Assembly: GCA_903906315.1 (NCBI GenBank) | Contig: CAIVJW010000181.1 | Span: 1-64,000 of the forward strand | Source of the DNA: an uncultured delta proteobacterium | GTDB taxonomy: Bacteria; Myxococcota_A; Polyangia; Polyangiales; Polyangiaceae | Direction of reading: 5' to 3' | Length of the DNA stretch: 64,000 nt | Part shown: positions 1 through 6,495 of the stretch, piece by piece | How the letters are laid out: each line of letters begins with the position of its first letter | Numbering within the stretch: position 1 is the stretch's first letter | Notes under the pieces: model-generated | Told to the model about the DNA's origin: nothing | Databases searched by the model: none | The model's input: the letters and a program-made list of their open reading frames with translations, nothing else | Translations under genes and position numbers: made by a program

Positions 1-80
1 CCCCCCCCTCTCCCTCCCGCCCCCCCCTCTCCCTCCCGCCCCCCCTCTCGCGCACCCCCCTCTCCCGCCCCCCCTCTCGC
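1..80. repeat. C/T-rich imperfect tandem repeat at window edge
   Basis: Runs of six to eight C alternate with ctctccctcccg or ctctcgcgca blocks, giving an irregular repeat of about 20 bp on a polypyrimidine strand. The complementary strand carries many G-runs of three or more and could form a G-quadruplex or triplex. No coding capacity is evident. It continues to the left edge, so its full length is unknown. Confidence 0.7.
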
Positions 81-88
81 GCAACCGC

Positions 89-211
89 AGAGAGGGTGAA
101 TCCGCCGTCGCGAGCGCCCCGCCGCTAGGAAGCCCGACGCAGGGGTACTCCAGTACCCCGAGGAGGGCGACCGACGCGGCGGGGCGCGCAGCAGGCGGAT
201 TCACCCTCTCT
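89..211. repeat. Nested inverted repeat (cruciform/hairpin element)
   Basis: Three perfect inverted repeats share one centre near position 150: an outer pair of 18 bp (89-106 with 194-211), a middle pair of 12 bp (114-125 with 176-187) and an inner 8-bp pair (142-149 with 152-159; ggggtact/agtacccc) with a 2-nt loop. The right arm touches the stop codon of the gene at 211-954, so it may end that transcript, although there is no U-tract. The architecture is also that of a REP/MITE-like dispersed element. Confidence 0.75.
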
Positions 212-954
212 CAGGTGGGGGTGACGTTCTGGGAGGGGACCCAGTGCTGCTGACCGTTCGGCATCACGCAAAGGACCTGGCCGTTCGCGCTCTGCGCGAC
301 GCTGGCGGGGTAGCGGTTACCGTCGCTCCACAGCACGACGACGCGCGCGCCCGGCGCGAAGCCGCCTCCCGGCGCTGCGCCCTGCGGCGCCTGAGCGTAG
401 CCGCCCGGAGCCGCGCCCTGCTGCGGAGCCTGGCCGTAGCCCTGCTGCGGAGCCTGGCCGTAGCCCTGCTGCGGAGCCTGACCATAGCCCTGCTGCGGCA
501 GCGCCGGCGCGCCGCCACCGCCCGCGAGCTGGGGCGATCCGATGAGCTGCGGGACCTGCTCGAAGAACGCCTTGGTCCCGCTGACGGTGGTGAGCCACGG
601 CGAGATGCGCAGGGTCGTCTTCGAGCCGTCGCGCAGGTGGAACGTCATCGACCGGTTGTTGGCGATGCCGCTCGTCGTGCATCGGACCAGCTGCCCGACG
701 TCGTACTGCTCGAGGCCCAGGTTCAGCATCGCGGGCTTGATGAAGCCCTGCTTGGTGCGGATGAAGATGAGGCGCCGGTCCGTCAGGACGGCGTAGTAGG
801 CCTTCGTCATCAGGAACAGAAACAGGCCGCCCACGAGCAGGATCTGCACGAGGAGACCGGGCTGCCGGACCATGAACGCCGTGTGCAGCACACGCTCCCC
901 CGGTGCGAGGATCGGTCCGATCTGGCTCTGGATGAATTGATCTCGCTCGTTCAC
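211..954 (-). CDS. bPH-like membrane protein with Gln/Gly repeats and SH3/Tudor-like tail
   Basis: 247-aa protein of unknown specific role. A GTG start at 954 follows AAGGAG with 6-nt spacing, which rejects the much longer open frame upstream. One hydrophobic segment (about residues 33-50) leads straight into AYYAVLTDRRLIFIRTKQG, a pattern typical of bacterial PH-like (YdbS/DUF304-type) domains in which a strand after the membrane segment reads V-x-LT-xx-R. A low-complexity linker follows with tandem APQQGYGQ units. The last 45 residues (ARVVVLWSDGNRYPA through HWVPSQNV) resemble a small SH3/Tudor/Agenet-like barrel. It is probably a membrane-attached adaptor. The domain assignments are by pattern only. 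Confidence 0.75.
   Translation of the reverse strand: MNERDQFIQSQIGPILAPGERVLHTAFMVRQPGLLVQILLVGGLFLFLMTKAYYAVLTDRRLIFIRTKQGFIKPAMLNLGLEQYDVGQLVRCTTSGIANNRSMTFHLRDGSKTTLRISPWLTTVSGTKAFFEQVPQLIGSPQLAGGGGAPALPQQGYGQAPQQGYGQAPQQGYGQAPQQGAAPGGYAQAPQGAAPGGGFAPGARVVVLWSDGNRYPASVAQSANGQVLCVMPNGQQHWVPSQNVTPT
416..498 (-). repeat. 24-bp tandem repeat inside the coding sequence
   Basis: Three 24-bp units (416-439, 440-463 and a slightly diverged 464-487) plus a partial fourth encode APQQGYGQ octapeptides. The length is a multiple of three, so changes in unit number would keep the frame. This makes the linker a candidate for strain-to-strain length variation. Confidence 0.85.
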
Positions 955-1120
955 GGCGGCTCCTTGCGGCGAAACGCCGCGCTCGCGAGAGGATATCCAG
1001 CTGCGGCCCGAGGGCCCACGTTCCCGCGCGCGACGGCGGCGTTTTCGACGCGGGAGCGGGCGCGCCGCGGGGCCTGCGCGTCTCCGCTCCGCCCGCGGAC
1101 CGTGGTACGGCGATCGGCCC

Positions 1121-2176
1121 GTGCTCGCCGAACCCCGCCGCGCCCTCCCCACGGCGACGATCGCCGGCTGGACCCTGGCGCTGGTGGCGACGCTTGGCGC
1201 CGGCGCCGCATGGGCCGAGCCCGAGCCCGTCCGCCTCTCCTGGGTGCGCGGCCGCGGCGCGGAGGCCTGCCCGAGCGCCGACCGCGTCGCGGACGACGTG
1301 GCCCGCCGGCTCGGCAGGAGCCCCTTCTCGCCGCGCGCGCCGCGGTCGATCGACGTGCTCGTCACGCGCACGGACGCTGGCTACCGCGCCGAGATCGACG
1401 TCCGCTCCGGGGAGGGCGCGCTCGTCGGCACGCGCGATCTCGCCAGCGACGGGCCCGACTGCGCCGCGCTCGGGGCCGCGGCGGTGCTCGCGCTCGCTCT
1501 GGCCATCGATCCCGCGGCCGCGCTCGCCGCGCCTCCGCCGGTCGCGGCGATCGTCCCCGTCGCCGCGCAGCCTCCGCCGCTCCTCGTCGCGCCCGGGCCG
1601 CCGCCGGTCGCGCTGCCGCCGCCCGCGAGCTTCGCCGCCCCGCCACCGCCCTCCCCCGCGTCGCCCGGCCTCGGTGGCTCGAGCGTCGCGCTCCGCGGCG
1701 GGGTCGGCCTCGGCCTCGTGCCCCAGCCCTCGCCGGGCCTCGGGCTCGTGGGCGCCGTCGGCGTGACGCGATCGGTCGCGATCACGGCCGAGGGGCTGTT
1801 CCTGCCCGAGGTCCGGGCGAGCGACGGGCGCTTCGGCTTCGGCCTCACCGCGATCGCCATCGGCGCCTGCGTCGACGTGCTCCACCGGGACGAAATCGAC
1901 CTCGCGGCCTGCGGCGCGGTCTGGGGCGGCGCGCTGCACGCGGTCGTCTACGCGCTGATCCCCGACGCCCCGGGGGATTTCGCCTGGGCCGCGGTCGAGA
2001 TCGGTCCGCGCCTGCGCGTCCGCCTCGCGCCCCACGTGCACGCGGAGCTCGGCGCGCACGTCTTCGCCCCGCTCGTGCGCCGTCCGTTCGTGGTCGAAGG
2101 GCATGCGGACACCGTCTTCCGCCAGTCCGTGATCGCGGCCGAGCCGTTCCTCGGCCTGGGGGCGAATTTTCGCTGA
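1121..2176 (+). CDS. Secreted outer-membrane-like protein upstream of ECF sigma factor
   Basis: 351 aa from a GTG start. The N-terminus carries a signal peptide (hydrophobic stretch about residues 15-31, likely cleaved after AWA). The first mature region (LSWVRGRGAEACPSAD, then a Val/Arg-rich helix ending RLGRSPF) recurs in myxobacterial exported proteins encoded beside ECF sigma factors. A Pro/Ala linker follows at about residues 130-190. The C-terminal 160 residues alternate hydrophobic and polar residues and end in GLGANFR, as a small beta-barrel would. It is followed 42 bp later by the sigma gene, suggesting one operon. The barrel and a sensory role are inferred, and the start codon is only moderately certain because no strong Shine-Dalgarno is visible. 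Confidence 0.72.
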   Translation: MLAEPRRALPTATIAGWTLALVATLGAGAAWAEPEPVRLSWVRGRGAEACPSADRVADDVARRLGRSPFSPRAPRSIDVLVTRTDAGYRAEIDVRSGEGALVGTRDLASDGPDCAALGAAAVLALALAIDPAAALAAPPPVAAIVPVAAQPPPLLVAPGPPPVALPPPASFAAPPPPSPASPGLGGSSVALRGGVGLGLVPQPSPGLGLVGAVGVTRSVAITAEGLFLPEVRASDGRFGFGLTAIAIGACVDVLHRDEIDLAACGAVWGGALHAVVYALIPDAPGDFAWAAVEIGPRLRVRLAPHVHAELGAHVFAPLVRRPFVVEGHADTVFRQSVIAAEPFLGLGANFR

Positions 2177-2218
2177 AGGCGGCGCCCGCCTCCGGGCATT
2201 GAGTCGACGTACGCCACC

Positions 2219-2785
2219 GTGAGCCTCCTCGCTCCCAGCCAGCCCACCGCGGGGCGCCCGCTCGACGTGCGCGCGATCCACGACGCGCACGCCGATTTCG
2301 TGTGGTGCTCGTTGCAGCGCCTCGGCATCCGGCCGGCCGACCTCGAGGACGTGATGCAGGAGGTGTTCGTGGTGGTCCACCGACGGCTCGCGAGCTTCGA
2401 CGGCTCATCGCTCCTGACGACCTGGATCTACGGCATCTGCCTGCGCGTCGCGGCCGGCCACCGGCGTCGCGCGTGGATCCGCCGCGAGCTGCCCACGGCC
2501 GAGCTGCCCGACGAGGACGGCACGCCCCCGAGCGAGCGGCCCGACGAGCTCGTCGCCGCGCGCCAGGCCCGCGCCGCCCTCGACCGGGTGCTCGAGCGCA
2601 TGGACCTCGAGAAGCGGGCGGTGTTCGTGATGTCGGAGATCGATGAGCTCCCCGCAGGCGAGATCGCGGCCGTGCTCGGCGTGCCGGTGGGGACCGTGTG
2701 GTCGCGCCTCTCGGCGGCGCGCAAGCAGTTCCAGGTCATGCTCGGGCGCGAGCGCCCGGGGCTCGGGCGAGGAGCCGGACGATGA
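2219..2785 (+). CDS. ECF-type RNA polymerase sigma factor (RpoE family)
   Basis: 188 aa, GTG start. Region 2 is at about residues 20-75, with DLEDVMQEVFVVVHRRL for core binding and TTWIYGICLRVAAGHRRR for -10 recognition. A variable linker carries RRELP...DEDGTPPSERP. Region 4 is at about residues 120-175, with MDLEKRAVFVMSEIDELPAGEIA and a helix-turn-helix GVPVGTVWSRLSAARKQ for -35 recognition. The length is normal for the family. The 3' end overlaps the next gene by 4 bp (ATGA), so the two are probably translationally coupled. It should direct polymerase to envelope or stress promoters, and its regulator is probably the downstream membrane protein. Confidence 0.95.
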   Translation: MSLLAPSQPTAGRPLDVRAIHDAHADFVWCSLQRLGIRPADLEDVMQEVFVVVHRRLASFDGSSLLTTWIYGICLRVAAGHRRRAWIRRELPTAELPDEDGTPPSERPDELVAARQARAALDRVLERMDLEKRAVFVMSEIDELPAGEIAAVLGVPVGTVWSRLSAARKQFQVMLGRERPGLGRGAGR

Positions 2786-3549
2786 GCGAGCGAGGCCGTC
2801 TGCGGGACGAAGGGCCGGACGAGGTGCGCGCGATCCTGCGCGCGGCGCGGCGCAGTCGGCCGATGACGGACGCCGAGCGCGCGCGGTCGCGGGCGCGCGT
2901 GGTCGGGATCGCGGCCGCGAGCGCGGCGGCGGCAGGGCTCTCGTGGGCGCCGGCGGCCGCGTTCGGCGCCGGGCTCGGGGCGGTCGCGATCGTGGCGTGG
3001 ACGGTGGTGCCGGCCCTCGTGGCGCCGGCCGCGATCCCCTCCACCGCGCCATCGGCGAGGCACGCCGCGCCTCCGCCCGAGGCGCGACCGCTTCCACCGC
3101 TCCCGCCGGCCCCCCCGACGCCCCTCGTCGCGTCGACCCAGCCTGCCGTCGCGGCGCCGCCCGCGCCCGCTCGCGATCCGTCCCCGTCGATGCCAGCAGC
3201 GCCCTCGACGAGCGCGGACGCCCCGCCCCCGCCCCCCGCGCCCGCCGGCGACTCGCTCGCCCGCGAGGCCGAGCTCCTCGAGCGCGCGCGCGCCGGCCTC
3301 GCCGGGCGCCCCGCCGAGGCGCTCGCGATCACGCAGGCGCACGCCGCCGAGTTCCCCGCCGGCAAGCTCTCGGTCGAGCGCGAGCTCCTGGCGATCGACG
3401 CGCTCGGCCGCCTCGGTCGCGCCACCGAGGCCCGCGCGCGCGCCGAAGGCTTGCTCGCGCGCGCCAGGGGCAGCCTCTACGAGGACCGCATCCGCGCGAT
3501 CCTCGGGGGTCTCCCGAGCCAATCGGCCGACCCCTCGTCGAATCGGTGA
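2782..3549 (+). CDS. Membrane protein coupled to ECF sigma factor, putative anti-sigma
   Basis: 255 aa, ATG start inside the ATGA overlap with the sigma gene. The N-terminal 40 residues are charged and cytoplasmic. A hydrophobic segment lies at about residues 43-75 (GIAAASAAAAGLSWAPAAAF, then a Val/Ala stretch). A long Pro/Ala-rich linker follows, and a helical C-terminus of about 85 residues with TPR-like repeats (ERARAGLAGRPAEALAITQA, then LGRATEARARAEGLLARA). No zinc-binding anti-sigma HxxxCxxC motif is present. The topology and strict coupling fit an anti-sigma factor with an outside sensor, but sigma binding is inferred only from position. Confidence 0.75.
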   Translation: MSERGRLRDEGPDEVRAILRAARRSRPMTDAERARSRARVVGIAAASAAAAGLSWAPAAAFGAGLGAVAIVAWTVVPALVAPAAIPSTAPSARHAAPPPEARPLPPLPPAPPTPLVASTQPAVAAPPAPARDPSPSMPAAPSTSADAPPPPPAPAGDSLAREAELLERARAGLAGRPAEALAITQAHAAEFPAGKLSVERELLAIDALGRLGRATEARARAEGLLARARGSLYEDRIRAILGGLPSQSADPSSNR

Positions 3550-3596
3550 AGGCCGGACCCGGGTCCCCGCATCGAGCTACTGAAACGGAGGTTCCC

Positions 3597-4694
3597 ATGT
3601 CGCTTCGCCTGGTTTCCTTTTCCACGCTCACGCTCGGCGCCCTCGGCGCGATCCTCTTCTCCGCCTGCAGCGACCCCGCGGTCATCGCCAAGGACGGCGC
3701 CGGCGGCGGCGCCTCGTCCACGACCACCACGACCACCACGACCGGCGCCCCCGGCGGCCAGGGCCAGGGCGGCCAGGCCCAAGGCGGCGCTGGTGGGCAG
3801 TCGACGGGCGGCGCGGGCGGCGCGGGCGGCGCGGGCGGCGGCCCGACGTGCATCGACGGCTGCCCGGACGAGGGCGCCGTGCGCTGCATCGCCGCGGCGG
3901 CGCAAACCTGCCACAAGGCGGACAACGGCTGCCTCGGCTGGAGCGCGGCGACGGCGTGCCCGGTCGATCAGACGTGCAACGCCGCGGGCTCCGGCTGCGT
4001 CGACCCGACGGGCCCTTGCCAAACCGACGACGACTGCGGCTGCGCGCAGGCGTGCGTGGCCGGCGAGTGCAAGGGCATGGGCGCGATCCCGCCGAGCTGC
4101 GCCACCGACGCGGACTGCGGCCCCGCCTGCCTCGGCTTCGCCTGCGTGAGCGGCCAGTGCGCGGCCTCGTGCCTCGACACCTGCGCGAGCAACGGCGCGA
4201 CGCGCTGCGTGGGAAACGCGATCGAGACCTGCGCGCCCGGCGCCGGCGGCTGCCTGGCCTGGGGCGCCGCCACCGCGTGCCCCGACACCGAGGTCTGCGA
4301 CGCCAACGGCGCCGCGTGCCTCGCGCTCCCGGCCGCGTGCCAGAACAACGCGGAGTGCGGCTGCGCGCAGACCTGCGTCGCGGGCGAGTGCAAGGGCATG
4401 GGCGCGTTCCCTCCGAGCTGCGCGACCGACGCGGACTGCGGGCCCCCGTGCCTCGGCGTCGTGTGCATCGCGGGCGCGTGCGCGGCATCGCTGCCCGTCG
4501 GCCCGGCAGACCTCTGCGTGAAGACCGGCGGCACCATCGGGAGCGCGCAGTGCTGCCTCGGCGCGAGCGACTTCCCCGATCTGTGCACGGAGGGCCCGTG
4601 CGGCTGTGGGCCGGACGCCAGCCACAGCGTCCAGATCTGCCAGTGCCCGGGGCAGGCCTGCTTCAGCGAGCAGGTGGGCTGCACCGGGCTCTGA
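3597..4694 (+). CDS. Cys-rich lipoprotein with duplicated EGF-like modules
   Basis: 365 aa. The ATG at 3597 follows ACGGAGG with 6-nt spacing. A signal peptide ends in the lipobox LFSAC, so the mature protein should be lipid-anchored. Next come a Thr8 run and a Gly/Gln/Ala linker, then two repeats of about 108 residues with matching Cys patterns (CIDGCPDEGAVRC and DTCASNGATRC begin them; each contains CGCAQ-CVAGECKGMGA and SCATDADCGP). A unique C-terminus carries further Cys pairs, including CGCGPDASHS. Disulfide-bonded surface display is likely. The gene follows the sigma operon after 47 bp but has its own Shine-Dalgarno. The ligand is unknown. Confidence 0.88.
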   Translation: MSLRLVSFSTLTLGALGAILFSACSDPAVIAKDGAGGGASSTTTTTTTTGAPGGQGQGGQAQGGAGGQSTGGAGGAGGAGGGPTCIDGCPDEGAVRCIAAAAQTCHKADNGCLGWSAATACPVDQTCNAAGSGCVDPTGPCQTDDDCGCAQACVAGECKGMGAIPPSCATDADCGPACLGFACVSGQCAASCLDTCASNGATRCVGNAIETCAPGAGGCLAWGAATACPDTEVCDANGAACLALPAACQNNAECGCAQTCVAGECKGMGAFPPSCATDADCGPPCLGVVCIAGACAASLPVGPADLCVKTGGTIGSAQCCLGASDFPDLCTEGPCGCGPDASHSVQICQCPGQACFSEQVGCTGL

Positions 4695-4746
4695 TCGTCG
4701 GATCCCGCGGCGCCGCGCCGCGAATCGCGCGCCGTGAGCGGGCGGG

Positions 4747-6234
4747 TCAGCCGCCCTCGCCCGACGGCGCCACCGGCACCTCGAGCACGAACCGCGCGCC
4801 GCCGTCGGGGGCCGCCTCGGCCGCGATCGTGCCGCCGGCGGCCTCGACGAGGCCGCGGCACACGGCGAGGCCGAGGCCGGTGCCCTTGCCGACCTCCTTG
4901 GTCGTCACGAAGGGCTCGAAGAGCTTCGCGCGCACGCTCGGGGCGATGCCCGGGCCGTTGTCCTCGATCACGATCCGCACGCGACCGTCGCACGGGATCG
5001 CGCGCACCGCGATCTTGGCGCCTCGGTCCGGCACCGCGTCGACCGCGTTGAGCATCAGGTTCAGCAGCAACTGCACGAGCCGCTCGTGCGACAGCACGAC
5101 GAGCGGCAGATCGCCCGGCACCTCGGTCTCGAGCGCGACCTCGCGGAAGCCGCGCTGCGGCGTGCAGAGCGCGACCACGTCGTCGAGCGCCTCGCGCACC
5201 GACCCCGGCGGCTCGCGCCCGCCGTCGCCCGGCTTCGCCGCGGGCCTCGCGAAGTCGAGCAGGTCGCGCAGCACGCGGTGGATGCGCTCGGTCTCGCGCT
5301 TCATCCGCTCGAGGAAGTCGCGCTGCTCGCCGGGCTCGAGCCCACCCAGGATCAAGAGCTCCTGAAAGCCGAGGATCGCCGAGATCGGATTGCCGATCTC
5401 GTGGGCGAGCCCGGCCGCGAGCCGCCCGACCGACGCGAGCTTCTCGCTGCGCACGAGCGACCCCTGCGCGCGCTCGAGGTCGGCCGCGTACCGCTGGACC
5501 TCGGCGATCTTCGCGAGCAGCGCGTCCTCGTCGGCGCGCATGCGGCCCATCATGTCGCCGAGGCTCTCGCCGAGCTCGAGGATCTCGCGCGCGCCGGCCT
5601 GCGGCACGTCGAGCCGGCGCGCGCCGTCGGAGACGCGCCGCGCGGCGGTCACGAGCTGGTCGATCGGCTGCACGACGAGCCGCGTCATGGCGAAGTACGC
5701 GAAGACCAGCAGCGCGAGCGCGACGAGCCCCGTGTAGAGCGCAAAGAGCCCCACGAGGCGGCTCGATCCGACGCTCGACGGATCGGTGCGCAAGAGCGCC
5801 GCCACCGCGCCGGTCGCGTCCGCGCGGTCGTCGAGCGCGGGGACCACCACGAGCAGCGCCGGCCCGCGCGGCGTGGCGACCGGCAGGAGCTGCTCGGCCC
5901 CGACGCGCACGCGGCCGGGCAGCATCGGCAGCGCGCTCTTCTCGCCGCCGCGCGGGCCGAGCACGCCGTCGAGATCGTAGACGCCGATCGCGGCGACGCC
6001 GGCCTCGCCGACCTGCGCGTCGAGCAGCGGCAGGATCTCCGCGTCGGTGCGCGTCGCGCGCGCCTCGAGCACGTGGCCGGCGATGGCGCGGCCGAGCGCG
6101 CGCGCGGTGGCCTCGCGCGCGGTCGTCATGGTCGCGTGCGTGAGGCCCGCCATCGCGAAGAAGAGCGGGGCGAACGCGGCCACGAGCAGCGTGCCGAGCG
6201 CGAGGACGAGGTAGAGGCGGATGCCGGATCGCAC
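4747..6234 (-). CDS. Membrane sensor histidine kinase
   Basis: 495 aa, GTG start. TM1 is at about residues 7-28, an extracytoplasmic sensor of about 140 residues follows, TM2 is at about 173-196, then a HAMP linker (TRLVVQPIDQLVTAARRVSD). The dimerisation/phosphoacceptor helix has LAAGLAHEIGNPISAI with the phosphorylated His near residue 278. The catalytic domain is complete: N-box LLLNLMLNAVDAV, G1 EDNGPGIA, F-box LFEPFVTTK and G2 GKGTGLGLAVCRG. It lacks a receiver domain and no response regulator is adjacent, so it is an orphan kinase. A TACGCT hexamer lies 8 nt before the start and there is no Shine-Dalgarno. The gene is divergent from the diguanylate cyclase at 6496. Confidence 0.93.
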   Translation of the reverse strand: MRSGIRLYLVLALGTLLVAAFAPLFFAMAGLTHATMTTAREATARALGRAIAGHVLEARATRTDAEILPLLDAQVGEAGVAAIGVYDLDGVLGPRGGEKSALPMLPGRVRVGAEQLLPVATPRGPALLVVVPALDDRADATGAVAALLRTDPSSVGSSRLVGLFALYTGLVALALLVFAYFAMTRLVVQPIDQLVTAARRVSDGARRLDVPQAGAREILELGESLGDMMGRMRADEDALLAKIAEVQRYAADLERAQGSLVRSEKLASVGRLAAGLAHEIGNPISAILGFQELLILGGLEPGEQRDFLERMKRETERIHRVLRDLLDFARPAAKPGDGGREPPGSVREALDDVVALCTPQRGFREVALETEVPGDLPLVVLSHERLVQLLLNLMLNAVDAVPDRGAKIAVRAIPCDGRVRIVIEDNGPGIAPSVRAKLFEPFVTTKEVGKGTGLGLAVCRGLVEAAGGTIAAEAAPDGGARFVLEVPVAPSGEGG

Positions 6235-6495
6235 GGCGTTGGAGCGTAGCAGCGCAGGGCGATCTCCTGGGCGCGAGGACCCCGCGCCGTGCGGGCGCCC
6301 GGGCGCTCCCCGAGGCGGTCGCCGGCGTCGTCGGACACGCCGCCGTCACCGGACGTCGGTCGCGCGGGGCCACCCCTCCCACGAGGTGCGAGCCCGGCCC
6401 CCGCGCCCGTGCGGTCGATCACGCCAAATCCGCGCGTTCGCGCCGAGAAGTGGGCCTCGCCAGCGCCGCTCTGGTAGCCCCAGAGCCCTCCTCGA
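6235..6495. other. Divergent intergenic region, histidine kinase / diguanylate cyclase
   Basis: This 261-bp spacer must hold promoters for both outward-facing genes. On the minus strand TACGCT (6248-6243) sits 8 nt from the kinase start. On the plus strand TAGCCC (6475-6480) sits 15 nt from the cyclase start. No convincing -35 boxes, operators or small genes were seen. Confidence 0.4.

Noticed and set aside
3968-6382. 804-codon open frame on the minus strand
   Set aside because: It overlaps the histidine kinase in another frame and the antisense of the lipoprotein. The Arg/Ala-rich translation has no recognisable domain.
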